DNA from: Planctomicrobium piriforme
Lineage (GTDB): Bacteria > Planctomycetota > Planctomycetia > Planctomycetales > Planctomycetaceae
Direction of reading: 5' to 3'
NCBI GenBank assembly: GCA_945860955.1
Contig: CAMATH010000013.1
Location: 1 to 64,000 of the forward strand
DNA length: 64,000 bases
Made by a program: the position numbers and the translations under genes. Positions 35,152 through 44,045 of the stretch are shown piece after piece. The notes under the pieces were generated by a model, which saw nothing but the letters and a program-made list of their open reading frames with translations, searched no databases and was not told the origin of the DNA. Within the stretch, counting starts at the first letter, position 1, and every line of letters starts with the position of its first letter.

Positions 35152-35173
35152 ACCAACGGTGATTTTGGGGCGA

Positions 35174-36538
35174 TCAAAAGAACGTCAGGTACTGTTGAAG
35201 TTCCCAGGGAGAGACTTGGCGGTCATACGTTTCCCATTCGCGCGATTTCAGTTCGATGTACTCGTCGGCGAGGACGCCGAGTCCTCCGCGAACGACCGGA
35301 TCGTGCTTCAGTTCTTCGAGCGCCTCGTTCAGGTTTTGGGGAAGGAAGCGGATTCCCCGCGCCCGAATCTCTTCGAGCGAACTTTCATACAGGTTGCCGA
35401 CGTTGGCGGGACCGGGATCGATCTTGTTCTCGATTCCGTCCAGCCCCGCCGCCAGAAACGCCGCCAGCCCCAGATACGGATTGCACCCCGCCGACACCGT
35501 CCGGTCTTCGCAATGCCCCGGGCCTGCCGTTCGAATCATCTGGGTGCGGTTGTTGTCTCCATAACTGGCGAAGGCCGGTGTCCAGGTGAATCCCGACCGG
35601 CTCGACAGCAAGCCGCGCCCCAGTTGCAGGCGTTTGTAGCAGTTCACCGTCGGACTGGTGACGGCGACCAGCGCGCGGGCATGGCGGATCACCCCACCCA
35701 AAAAGTGATACGCGAGTCGCGACAGTCCCAGCCCCTGCGGGTCGTCGTGATCGGTGAAGACGTTCTTCCCCGTCGCGGCGTCCGCCAGGTGGAAGTGAAC
35801 GTGCAGGCCGCTGCCGGTCCGGTCGGCGAACGGCTTCGCCATGTGCGTGGCGATCGCGCCGTATTTGCGGGCGAGCTGGCCGGTCGCCATTTTGAAGAAC
35901 GTCACCCGGTCGGCGGTCGTGAGCGCGTCGGCGTACTGGAAATTCACCTCGTACTGACCATTGGCGTCTTCATGGTCCGCCTGATAGACCCCCCAGCCGA
36001 GCTTGTTGAGAGTCGTGGTCAATTCCTGCAGAAAGCCCATCGCCGGCGCCATCGAGCGAAAATCGTAACACGGCTTCGCCAGGTTGTCGACGCCATCGGG
36101 ATTCCAGGGAGCGATCGAACCGTCGGGGTTTTTCGTTACCAGGAAGAACTCGGGCTCCATCCCGACGTTGAACACTAGTCCCCGGTCGGCGGCCTGCTTC
36201 AGCACCCGTTTGAGATTCGTTCGGGAACAGTACGGATGCGGCTTGTTGTCGACGTACAGGTCTGAGGCGAACCGCGCGGTCCCCTCCTCCATCCAGGCCA
36301 ACGGGGTGTAGGTCGACAGATCGATGCGGGCCATGATGTCGTGCGAGTGTGGCCCCTGACCGACCCCCCAGACCGCCCCCCCCGCGAACCCCGCACCGGA
36401 ATCGGTCACATCGTCAAGACACTCGACCGGCACCATCTTCGCCTTGGCGGCACCGTGAATGTCGACGAACTGCACGACAAGAAACCGGATGCCGTCAGCC
36501 TTCAGTCGTTCCCGCACCTGTTCGCGAATGTTCGCCAT
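35174..36538 (-). CDS. gmaS: Gamma-glutamylmethylamide synthetase (GlnT/type III glutamine synthetase-like)
   Basis: 454 residues of the glutamine synthetase superfamily: MEPEFFLV (metal-binding Glu pair), QADHEDANGQYEVNF, GSGLHVHFHL (ammonia/substrate site His) and NRTQMIRTAGPGHCEDRTVSAGCNPYL. In this position it would ligate methylamine to glutamate using ATP. The closest alternative is a true glutamine synthetase; the adjacent mgsABC and mgd genes favour GmaS. A start ATG is at 36538 and the gene follows mgsC on the same strand with a 91-bp gap. Confidence 0.86.
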   Translation of the reverse strand: MANIREQVRERLKADGIRFLVVQFVDIHGAAKAKMVPVECLDDVTDSGAGFAGGAVWGVGQGPHSHDIMARIDLSTYTPLAWMEEGTARFASDLYVDNKPHPYCSRTNLKRVLKQAADRGLVFNVGMEPEFFLVTKNPDGSIAPWNPDGVDNLAKPCYDFRSMAPAMGFLQELTTTLNKLGWGVYQADHEDANGQYEVNFQYADALTTADRVTFFKMATGQLARKYGAIATHMAKPFADRTGSGLHVHFHLADAATGKNVFTDHDDPQGLGLSRLAYHFLGGVIRHARALVAVTSPTVNCYKRLQLGRGLLSSRSGFTWTPAFASYGDNNRTQMIRTAGPGHCEDRTVSAGCNPYLGLAAFLAAGLDGIENKIDPGPANVGNLYESSLEEIRARGIRFLPQNLNEALEELKHDPVVRGGLGVLADEYIELKSREWETYDRQVSPWELQQYLTFF

Positions 36539-36629
36539 CGGGGACTCCGTCGATAGGGGGTTGAGGTTGTGGTGTCAGGTCGCGCTCCGTCGCGGGACAA
36601 CACGTCGCCGCCCGGCTCAAGCGTGACGG

Positions 36630-37970
36630 TCAACTTTTTCCGGGGATCCAGCTTGTTCCCGCAAGAGGAACGCGGGCCATGGCGGCCGCCTCGATGGTGA
36701 GGGCGACCAGATCTTCGCGTTCCAGGTGATGGACGTTCGACTTGCCACAGGCCCGCGCCAGAGTGGTCAGTTCCATCGTCAACACTTGAAGATAGTTCTT
36801 GAGCCGTTGCGCACCCCAGTCGGGTGAAACGCGCACTTCCAGATCGGGAGACTGGGTCGTGATTCCGACCGGACAGCGCCCGGTGTGACAGTGATGGCAA
36901 AAACCGGGCTCGGTGCCGATCACCGCGTAGTCGCCGCTGGCGTCGTGAGTCTTGCCCTCCAGCGTGTAGTGATCGCTGTTGCAACCGAGCGCCATCAACA
37001 TCCCTTGGCCGATCGCGACCGCGTCGGCTCCGAGAGCCAGCGCTTTCGCCACGTCGGCCCCCGATCGAATGCCTCCCGAGATGATGAGCTGCACCTCGCC
37101 CAGCACGTTCATTTCGTCGAGCGCTTCGACCGCCAGCGGAAGCGCCGCGAGCGTCGGGATGCCGGCGTGTTCGATGAAGACCTGTTGCGTCGCCGCCGTC
37201 CCCCCTTGCATTCCATCGATGACAACGACGTCGGCCCCCGCCTTGACGGCGAGCTTCACATCTTCGCGAACCCGGGTGGCCCCCATCTTCACGTAGATGG
37301 GAACCCGCCAGTCGGTCAGTTCGCGCAGTTCGAGAATCTTGATCGTCAGGTCGTCGGGACCAGTCCAGTCGGGATGCCGACAGGCCGACCGCTGATCGAT
37401 TCCCTCGGGAAGGGTCCGCATCTTCGCGACCCGCGGGCTGATCTTCTGTCCCAACAGCATTCCCCCACCGCCCGGCTTCGCCCCCTGCCCGATCACCATT
37501 TCGATCGCGTCGGCTTTCCGCAGATCGTCGGGGTTGAAGCCATACCGCGACGGGAGACACTGGTAGACCAGCGTCTTGGACGACTTCCGCTCTTCGGGAG
37601 TCATGCCACCATCCCCCGTGGTGGTCGATGTCCCCATCGCCGTCGCGGCCCGACCGAGCGACTCTTTGACGTTCGCCGAGAGCGCCCCGAAACTCATGCC
37701 GGCGATCGTGATCGGAATCTCCAGCTCGATCGGCTGTTTGGCATGCCGGGTGCCCAGCACCGTCTTCGTCGCGCATTTTTCGCGATAGCCTTCCAGCGGA
37801 TAACGCGACGCCGACGCGGTGAGGAAGAGCAGATCGTCGAACGTGGGGAGTTGCCGTTTCGCCCCGAGGCCGCGGATTTCGTACAGCCCATGCTCGGCGG
37901 CGTGGTGAATGTATTCGAGCGTCTGCCGACTGAAACTGAAGCTCTCTTCTTTGCGGATCGGCGGAGTCAT
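36630..37970 (-). CDS. mgsC: N-methylglutamate synthase large subunit (FMN glutamate-synthase-like)
   Basis: 446 residues from ATG 37970. It corresponds to the FMN/Fe-S central part of glutamate synthase: ITIAGMSFGALSANVKESLGRA, TGDGGMTPEER, GQGAKPGGGGMLLGQKI, VVIDGMQGGTAATQQ, and a 3Fe-4S type cysteine set C-HH-C-HTGR-C-PVGI. The start overlaps the mgsB stop by 4 nt (ATGA). Together with MgsA and MgsB it forms N-methylglutamate from gamma-glutamylmethylamide and 2-oxoglutarate. The open frame extends further upstream but is shadowed by mgsB. Confidence 0.87.
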   Translation of the reverse strand: MTPPIRKEESFSFSRQTLEYIHHAAEHGLYEIRGLGAKRQLPTFDDLLFLTASASRYPLEGYREKCATKTVLGTRHAKQPIELEIPITIAGMSFGALSANVKESLGRAATAMGTSTTTGDGGMTPEERKSSKTLVYQCLPSRYGFNPDDLRKADAIEMVIGQGAKPGGGGMLLGQKISPRVAKMRTLPEGIDQRSACRHPDWTGPDDLTIKILELRELTDWRVPIYVKMGATRVREDVKLAVKAGADVVVIDGMQGGTAATQQVFIEHAGIPTLAALPLAVEALDEMNVLGEVQLIISGGIRSGADVAKALALGADAVAIGQGMLMALGCNSDHYTLEGKTHDASGDYAVIGTEPGFCHHCHTGRCPVGITTQSPDLEVRVSPDWGAQRLKNYLQVLTMELTTLARACGKSNVHHLEREDLVALTIEAAAMARVPLAGTSWIPGKS

Positions 37971-38662
37971 GAATAAGCCTTGTGGTCTGCGCCGGCGTGC
38001 CAGTGATACAGAGAGCGGGCCGACGCGACCCGTTTGAACGAACCGGGGTCGCGCTCCAACCGGGCGGCTGCGAGCAACCGGGCGATGGTCGCGCGATCGT
38101 CGGCGGTGAGTGGTTCTTCGCGGGCGTCGGCCCCCAGACTGTGGATGGCCCCTCCCACGTAGATGACAGTCTCGTACAGCGAGTCCCCCAGACTCGGGCC
38201 GGCGTCGCCACACACCAGCAGCGTCCCGGCCTGTGCCATGAACGCCGACATGTGCCCGACTCCGCCCCCCACCACAATGTCGCACCCCTTCATCGAGATG
38301 CCGCAACGGGAGGAGGCATCCCCCTCGATGACCACCAGACCCCCATGACCCGAAGCGCCCGCGCATTCCGACGCGCACCCTTTGACCCGCACCTCGCCCG
38401 ACATGATGTTCTCGGCGACGCTCCACCCCACATTGCCATGGACGGTGACGCGGGCCTGTTTGTTCATCCCGGCGGTGAAGTATCCCGCGTGGCCGCGGAT
38501 GTCGACCTCCACGGGCGCGTCGAGACCGACCGCGATGTTGTGAACCCCGAACGGATTGAGGATCTCCACCCGGGCCGAGGATTCGCCCAGGTCGTGGTGC
38601 AGGAACTGATTGATCTCGCGAACGGTCTGTTTTTCGAGATCGAGCGTGATTACACGGTCCAT
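37967..38662 (-). CDS. mgsB: N-methylglutamate synthase, GXGXG-domain subunit
   Basis: 231 residues forming a GXGXG right-handed beta-helix as in the C-terminal domain of glutamate synthase: HGNVGWSVAENIMSGEV, GASGHGGLVVIEGDASSRCG, KGCDIVVGGGVGHMSAF and GGAIHSLGADA. A structural/regulatory subunit for the FMN subunit. It overlaps mgsA by 13 nt and mgsC by 4 nt, so the three are likely co-translated. Confidence 0.86.
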   Translation of the reverse strand: MDRVITLDLEKQTVREINQFLHHDLGESSARVEILNPFGVHNIAVGLDAPVEVDIRGHAGYFTAGMNKQARVTVHGNVGWSVAENIMSGEVRVKGCASECAGASGHGGLVVIEGDASSRCGISMKGCDIVVGGGVGHMSAFMAQAGTLLVCGDAGPSLGDSLYETVIYVGGAIHSLGADAREEPLTADDRATIARLLAAARLERDPGSFKRVASARSLYHWHAGADHKAYS

Positions 38663-39546
38663 GAGTAGATCTGTTCGGGGACCGGTTCGAAAATGTTCGC
38701 CTGCCTGGCGTTGGGCAGGTGGGCCAGCGCCCGGTATTCCGAAGAGATCGCCACGTAGTCGTCGGTCTCGGCCACCACCGCGGGCTTGCAGGCGAACGGG
38801 TCGCGCACCAGCACCAGTTTGTTGGCCGTCGCCATCAGCAGCGTGAAGAACCCGTCGAGTTCTTCGAACCCCTGGCGCAACGCCTCTTCGAGCGTGTTCC
38901 CTTCACGCATCCGCCACTCCAAAAATCGGCAGGCGGCCTCGGTGTCGTTGTCGGTCTCGAAGCGGATTCCCTTCTTTTCCAGCTTGCGACGGATGCTGTA
39001 CGGATTCGACAGCGAGCCGTTATGAACCAGACAGAAATCCTCTCCCGCGGTGAAGGGGTGCGCGTGGGCGGGGGAGACCGCCGACTCGGTCGCCATGCGG
39101 GTGTGCCCCACGCTGTGCGTCCCGGTCAGCTTCGTGAATCCATACGAGGCGGAAATGTCTTTGGGGTGCCCCTCATCCTTGAACATGGAAATCGAACGTC
39201 CCGCCGATAGCAGGTGCAGTTCCGGTTCGTGCGATTCGATGTGCCGACGGAACGTCGCGGCATCGACGGCGGCGGTGAACAGGGCGTGGCGTTCGCGGGC
39301 GACCAGATCGATTTCGCCGCCAAAATGAGCCATCAACCGTCCCCGCAGGTCGTTCCAGTTGTAGTCCGACCGGGGGACGAACAGACTGTAGCGACGCAGC
39401 AGTCCGGGGGTGGGAGACTCGAACACCGCCAGACCGGCGGAATCAGGACCACGGTCCCCCATGCAGGTGAGCATCGGGACGACGAACTCTCCCAGATTCG
39501 CCCGCAATTCGGGCGTCTTGGCGAGAAAACCGACGATTCCGCACAT
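38650..39546 (-). CDS. mgsA: N-methylglutamate synthase, class II glutamine-amidotransferase subunit
   Basis: 298 residues from ATG 39546, which exposes MCGIVGF with Cys2 as the Ntn-hydrolase nucleophile. GDRGPDSAGLA, GHTRMATESAVSPAHAHPF and EDFCLVHNGSLSN complete the glutaminase site. In the N-methylglutamate synthase it releases methylamine from gamma-glutamylmethylamide for transfer to 2-oxoglutarate. The open frame extends to 39690, but only this start leaves a terminal Cys. First gene of the pathway cluster. Confidence 0.88.
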   Translation of the reverse strand: MCGIVGFLAKTPELRANLGEFVVPMLTCMGDRGPDSAGLAVFESPTPGLLRRYSLFVPRSDYNWNDLRGRLMAHFGGEIDLVARERHALFTAAVDAATFRRHIESHEPELHLLSAGRSISMFKDEGHPKDISASYGFTKLTGTHSVGHTRMATESAVSPAHAHPFTAGEDFCLVHNGSLSNPYSIRRKLEKKGIRFETDNDTEAACRFLEWRMREGNTLEEALRQGFEELDGFFTLLMATANKLVLVRDPFACKPAVVAETDDYVAISSEYRALAHLPNARQANIFEPVPEQIYSWTV

Positions 39547-39872
39547 CGAGAGTGACCGGAGACGAGGGGGGAAACGGGGGGTGGGGTCGGCGAGTGCGGA
39601 TGCAGTGTAGAACACGCGGCGAGAGGTTTCCATGGAGTGGCGAGGCCGACTTCGTCTGAAAGGCGAAGCCGCCACGGCTTCGCCTTTCAATCAAACGCAT
39701 CCCGGTCTGTCATTTCCCCCCGGCAAACCGGCCAGCGTAAGCTCAATGCCACTTGCTTTGGCATCGAGGACGGAGGCTCGCTGTCGTTTTTCTTGTGGAG
39801 AGCCTTCATGAATTTCGTTGACTTCTGTCGCCGGGTGTGCGCCTTTCTCGGGTAGTCGCGGGGCTGTTTCCG
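39547..39872. other. Upstream region of the N-methylglutamate cluster
   Basis: A non-coding stretch between mgsA and the transposase relic. It contains the perfect stem-loop at 39659-39687; the promoter of the cluster should also lie here, but I cannot place one with confidence. Confidence 0.4.
39659..39687. repeat. Perfect 13-bp stem-loop
   Basis: AAAGGCGAAGCCG, loop CCA, CGGCTTCGCCTTT. Runs of A/T at both ends would make it an intrinsic terminator in either direction, insulating mgsA from the transposase relic. Confidence 0.6.
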
Positions 39873-40766
39873 CTAGGGATGTTTTTTCTTCGCGGCTACG
39901 GCGAGGGCTTCGTCGTAGCGCTCCAACCATTCGGAGAGACTGCGCATCGGTTTCATAAGCAGGCGGTGTGTCAGCGTTGTCCACACCCCTTTGAATCTCA
40001 GGCGACGCGGCGGGACGCCGGCGAGTTTCGCCGCTTGACGCCGAAATGGCATCGCTAGGTTGTAAGCCATAATCGATGTGCACAGCTCCTTCTGGAACAT
40101 CTCCACGCTCTTGGCCCGAATTTTCTCCACGTCCACTGTCACCTTGATGTCGCGAATATCGAACTCCACGTCATACCGACGCTGGTAGGCGGTGGCCGTC
40201 GTCGGGGCGTCCCAATCCAGATTGCTCACCAGGTACAATGACTTATCGCCGGGAATGCGCACTTCGTAAAACAGGACGTCGAGCGAGGCATCCGCGGGTA
40301 ATTCGGGATAGCTGCGGCGATCCTTGACACTGGGAGTCCAGCGCCAACGATACTTCAATTCCCAGATGAACTCCACCGGCAGACGCTGGCGGGTCCGGGA
40401 ATAGGCCCCGGAATTCTCCGACAGAGTGCGCTCTCGCACGCGCTTGTTGTCGGGCAACAGATCGCGCGCATCGCCGACAATTTGTGACACGATCTCATCG
40501 AGTGTCTGACCGCCGCCCAGACGCTGCAAAATCAGCATCCACAACGTGACACCCCGCGTTTACACCATCTGGCTGGTCGAACCTTCGAAGAAATCGAAAC
40601 CAAGGCCTCGCGGCGAGGTCTCCATCACCGAGCGAAACAACTGAGCGACCGAATCGCGTTCGTCGGCCGAAAGATCGTCGGCGCTGGCGCGACGGTGCGG
40701 TATGGCCACTCCTTGCAAAAATGGCAGGTTTTCCAGACAAATGGAAGACCTGCCACCTGGGCGCAA
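39873..40766 (-). pseudogene. IS4-like DDE transposase remnant
   Basis: Two blocks of one frame separated by an in-frame TAA (40560-40562): an N-terminal block ADDLSADERDSVAQLFRSVM and a C-terminal block from LILQRLGGGQTLDEIVSQ to the stop at 39873. The C-terminal block retains DIRDIKVTVDVEKIRAKSVEMF, the E-containing catalytic helix region, and ELPADASLDVLFYEVR. Between RQRLPVEF and IWELKYRWRWTP the section that in relatives carries the two catalytic Asp residues is missing. No terminal inverted repeats or target duplication could be recognised. An inactive relic. Confidence 0.75.
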
Positions 40767-40880
40767 AACTCATGCCGATCGTGAGGGCCGGCGGAAATAA
40801 TTCTGAAAGTAAGTGGCATTGGGCTTGCGCCGGCCGGCTCGCCTGGGGTTTCGCCAACGATGTGGACTTTTGTTAGCCGG

Positions 40881-41927
40881 TCAATATTCCCCCAGAACCT
40901 CTTGACCGGCCCGACTCCCCAAACCGCTCCAGGTTTTCCCGTTCACGCTGGAACTCACAAATCGAACCGCTCCGTCTCCCATCAGCGCGTGGACTCCGCC
41001 GGTGTGTTGACTGCGGGCCGCCACGTTCAAACTGAGCCGATCCCACCAGAACGCCTTGCGGACGCTGTGGGGCAATCCACCGCGACAATCGATATCGGGG
41101 TCGTTGGGGGGACGGATGTGGTTGTACATGGAATGTCCCGGCGCGCCGTACAACCAGCGGCTGCCGCGCGTTTGCTGCAACAGGAGTCCATTGCCGTGGC
41201 ACTGCGTGGCGTAGTCGGTCAGCTCAGGCCCGTTCGAGGAATTGTCGTTCCCCTGAGTCAGCACGAAACCGTTCGTGGGGCTGACTCCGTCCCAGGTCGA
41301 CGGCCCTCCCTCAGCGATAATCGTTTCGCTGATGCAGACCGTCTGACTCGATCCGTCGCGCAGATCGCGAAAGCCAATGGATGAGTTTTCGAAGAAGACC
41401 CCGGTGACTGCCACGCCGCCCGGGTTGCGGGGCGACAGTGGGTACGTCGTGCCGGTGTTCAACGGATAGTTGTGGACCGCGCTGTTGACGACGACACCAT
41501 TCACGGTATTGGCCTGCAACACCCGGGGCGTGTCGCTGGGGCAGAGAAAGAACGGAATCGTCTGGCCCACCGGAATTCCGTTGAGTGCCGGATTGTCAGG
41601 GTCGGCGTTGAAGTTGATCGTCGCATACAGATTCTGCGCCTCGAGAAACGGCAGCAGGTGGGCGTACGCCGAAAAACAGCGACCGTTTCCATCCCAATCG
41701 CTGCGCATCCGACCCGGGGGAAAGACCCGGTGGGCGTCGTGATAGTTATTGATCGCCAGACCAATCTGCTTGAGGTTGTTCTTGCATTGCGATCGGCGCG
41801 CGGCCTCGCGTGCCTGTTGAACCGCCGGCAGAAGCAGGGCGACCAGAATGCCAATGATGGTGATGACGACGAGAAGTTCAATCAACGTGAAGCCGATTCG
41901 TCGGTGACGGGCAGGAACAGTGACCAT
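40881..41927 (-). CDS. DUF1559 protein with type IV pilin-like N-terminus
   Basis: About 348 residues from ATG 41927. Prepilin peptidase/methylation motif [21 protein letters not shown] is visible, with Phe or Thr at the processing site and Glu5 of the mature form. The DUF1559 body follows ([69 protein letters not shown]). Hundreds of such genes occur in planctomycete genomes and form pseudopilin-like surface proteins. The C-terminal H-x9-DG type signature is present as [12 protein letters not shown]. Confidence 0.88.
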   Translation of the reverse strand: MVTVPARHRRIGFTLIELLVVITIIGILVALLLPAVQQAREAARRSQCKNNLKQIGLAINNYHDAHRVFPPGRMRSDWDGNGRCFSAYAHLLPFLEAQNLYATINFNADPDNPALNGIPVGQTIPFFLCPSDTPRVLQANTVNGVVVNSAVHNYPLNTGTTYPLSPRNPGGVAVTGVFFENSSIGFRDLRDGSSQTVCISETIIAEGGPSTWDGVSPTNGFVLTQGNDNSSNGPELTDYATQCHGNGLLLQQTRGSRWLYGAPGHSMYNHIRPPNDPDIDCRGGLPHSVRKAFWWDRLSLNVAARSQHTGGVHALMGDGAVRFVSSSVNGKTWSGLGSRAGQEVLGEY

Positions 41928-42016
41928 GAGAACGACTGGCTTGAGGAAGGAACGACACACCGGGCGGAGACGCCTCCCGGAATTGGGCAGACGTCGAGCG
42001 GAAGATTACCTCCCGG

Positions 42017-42057
42017 TTGACACAGATACGATCATGACTGGATAATGATACGATCAT
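42017..42057 (+). promoter_or_regulatory. Promoter and operator-like pair of the molybdate operon
   Basis: TTGACA at 42017-42022, an 18-bp spacer and GATAAT at 42041-42046 form a near-consensus promoter. Two sites of the form ATGAT-ACG-ATCAT are centred at 42029 (imperfect, CAGAT-ACG-ATCAT) and 42051 (perfect), 22 bp apart, i.e. about two helical turns. The perfect site overlaps the start codon at 42056, so a bound repressor would block both the promoter and initiation. Confidence 0.65.
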
Positions 42058-43117
42058 GTCACTCGGGTCGTCGGTCACCAATCAGGTCAAGCTGTTCCGC
42101 GCTTCCCGCGGCTGGTCGCAGCACGAGCTGGCGACCCGCGCCGGGGTGTCGCGGGCCGAGGTGAGCGCGATTGAGACGGGTCGGCTGGTGCCCTCGGTGG
42201 CGACCGCCCTGGCGCTGGCCCGGGGGTTCGAATGCCGGCTGGACGATCTGTTTCAATCACGCGAGGACGCCGACCAAACCCCGGAGTGGGCCTGGTTGCC
42301 GCAACAGGAACGCTGTCGATTCTGGGAATCGGAAGTCGCGGGCCGAAATCTGCTGTTTCCCGCGGAGACTGCCTTTCCCTGGGCACCGCCCCATGACGGA
42401 ATCTGTGAATACGGGGTGATTCAGTTTCGTCGGCAGGTTCCCCCGTCGCGGACGCTGGTTCTGGCGTGTTGTGATCCGGCGGCGGGCCTCTTGGCCGCCG
42501 AGTACGCGCGGACGACCGACTTTCGCCTGCTGATCATTCCCCGCTCGAGTGGAGCCGCGCTCGATCTGCTCGCCGACAGTCGGGCGCATCTGGCCGGCCT
42601 CCACCTGCAGGGTGAGCAGCGCGGGGATGGAAACGCCGATGCGGTTCGATCGCGAATAGGGGCGGGATTCGCGTTGATTCACGTCGCGCGGTGGCAGGCA
42701 GGACTGGCGATTTCACCGGGGAACAAGGCCCGGACGGTCGGCTCCGTTGTGCGCAGTCGCCTGCGGTGGGTGGGGCGGGAACCGGGTTCTGGAGCCCGGC
42801 AATGCCTGGACGAATTGCGACCGGGAAAACGGCCGCCTGCCCATCTCGCCGCCAATCATCGCGCGGTCGCCGAGGCGATTCGCGCGGGCTGGGCCGACGT
42901 GGGAGTTTGCGTGCGGCTCGTTTCCGAAGAGGCGGGACTGCGGTTTTTGAAAGTGCGGGACGAATCGTACGACCTGTGTTGTCCCCGGGGCGCGCTCGCC
43001 GACCCACGCGTTGTGGCGCTGCTGAATGTCCTCCAGTCCGAATCGTACCGTGGACTGCTCGCGGAGCTTCCGGGGTACCAACCGCTGAATACGGGAGAAG
43101 TTCGCGATGTGGAGTAG
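42056..43117 (+). CDS. XRE-type regulator with PBP-like ligand domain (molybdate/tungstate-responsive candidate)
   Basis: 353 residues. An N-terminal helix-turn-helix (about 7-62: VKLFRASRGWSQHELATRAGVSR...IETGRLVPS) is followed by a substrate-binding domain related to the MoeA/ModA-like PBP fold (VLACCDPAAGLLAAEYAR, RLLIIPRSSGAALDLL, AAIRAGWADVGVCVRLVSEEAGL). Overlapping modA by 11 nt, it would sense the transported oxyanion and control its own operon through the sites at 42017-42057. Direction of control (repression by apo- or holo-form) cannot be read from the sequence. Confidence 0.82.
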   Translation: MSLGSSVTNQVKLFRASRGWSQHELATRAGVSRAEVSAIETGRLVPSVATALALARGFECRLDDLFQSREDADQTPEWAWLPQQERCRFWESEVAGRNLLFPAETAFPWAPPHDGICEYGVIQFRRQVPPSRTLVLACCDPAAGLLAAEYARTTDFRLLIIPRSSGAALDLLADSRAHLAGLHLQGEQRGDGNADAVRSRIGAGFALIHVARWQAGLAISPGNKARTVGSVVRSRLRWVGREPGSGARQCLDELRPGKRPPAHLAANHRAVAEAIRAGWADVGVCVRLVSEEAGLRFLKVRDESYDLCCPRGALADPRVVALLNVLQSESYRGLLAELPGYQPLNTGEVRDVE

Positions 43118-44045
43118 GTTTGTGCGACAGGTGTTCCTGACGCTCGATGATCAATCTGCCAGCACGACGTCGTGCCTGGCGACGGGAGCGCTGCTGTGGG
43201 TGGCCCTGTTCCTGACCGGATGCCAGCCGACCGCGACTCAACCGGCACCGAATTCCACGAATCCGTCGTCCGCTTCCGGTGCCAACGCTGAAGGCGATGT
43301 GACGGAAGCCGGGGATTCCGCACACCCGGCCGTGAGTGGCACGGTGCGCATCGCCGCCGCTTCGGATTTGCGATTCGCGTTTGAGGAACTCGCCAAGGAA
43401 TTCGCGCGGATCGAGTCCCAGGTTGAGTTGCAAGTTACCTTTGGCGCGTCGGGGGCGTTCTTCGCGCAACTCTCGAATGAGGCACCGTTTGATCTGTTTC
43501 TCTCGGCCGACATCGATTTCCCCCGGAAACTGATCGCGCAAGGTCAGGGGGTCGCCAACTCGGAATTCACCTACGGCGTCGGCGAACTGGTGTTGTGGGT
43601 TCGAAGTGATTCCCCGTTAAAACTGCGCGAGGGGGGGATGCGCGTTTTGACTGACCCGCGCGCCGCGAAGATCGCGATCGCCAATCCGGATCATGCGCCC
43701 TATGGCCGAGCGGCGGTCGCGGCGCTCAAGTCGTTGGAATTGTACGAATCGGCCAAAGATCGACTCGTCCTCGCGGAAAACGTCTCTCAAGCCGTGCAAT
43801 GGGTCGACACAGGAGCCGCGGACGTTGGCTTGGTCGCCGCCTCTCTGGTGACCGCCCCGGCGCTCCGCGACATGGGAGATTCTTTCGTGGTCCCTGCCGA
43901 TTCGTATCCCCCGTTGGTTCAAGGGGGAGTGATTTTGAATTGGGCCAAAGCTCCCGGGGCGGCCGAGAGATTTCGCGTCTTCCTGATGAGTGAGGCCGGA
44001 CAGGCGATTTTGAACCGTTACGGCATTCGAAACCAGAACGGTTGA
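43107..44045 (+). CDS. modA: Molybdate-type ABC transporter periplasmic binding protein
   Basis: 312 residues, a lipoprotein: a long N-terminal segment ends in the lipobox LFLTGC. The mature part shows VRIAAASDLRFAFEELAKEF, VTFGASGAFFAQL, FDLFLSADIDFPRKL, ANPDHAPYGRAAVAAL and GAADVGLVAASLV, the ModA ligand-pocket motifs. It binds molybdate or tungstate in the periplasm and delivers it to ModBC. A Ser/Asn/Pro-rich linker after the lipid anchor separates it from the domain. Confidence 0.9.
   Translation: MWSRFVRQVFLTLDDQSASTTSCLATGALLWVALFLTGCQPTATQPAPNSTNPSSASGANAEGDVTEAGDSAHPAVSGTVRIAAASDLRFAFEELAKEFARIESQVELQVTFGASGAFFAQLSNEAPFDLFLSADIDFPRKLIAQGQGVANSEFTYGVGELVLWVRSDSPLKLREGGMRVLTDPRAAKIAIANPDHAPYGRAAVAALKSLELYESAKDRLVLAENVSQAVQWVDTGAADVGLVAASLVTAPALRDMGDSFVVPADSYPPLVQGGVILNWAKAPGAAERFRVFLMSEAGQAILNRYGIRNQNG

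Noticed and set aside
36502-38277. 591-codon minus-strand frame across mgsB and mgsC
   Set aside because: A shifted-frame shadow of mgsB/mgsC with no family similarity.
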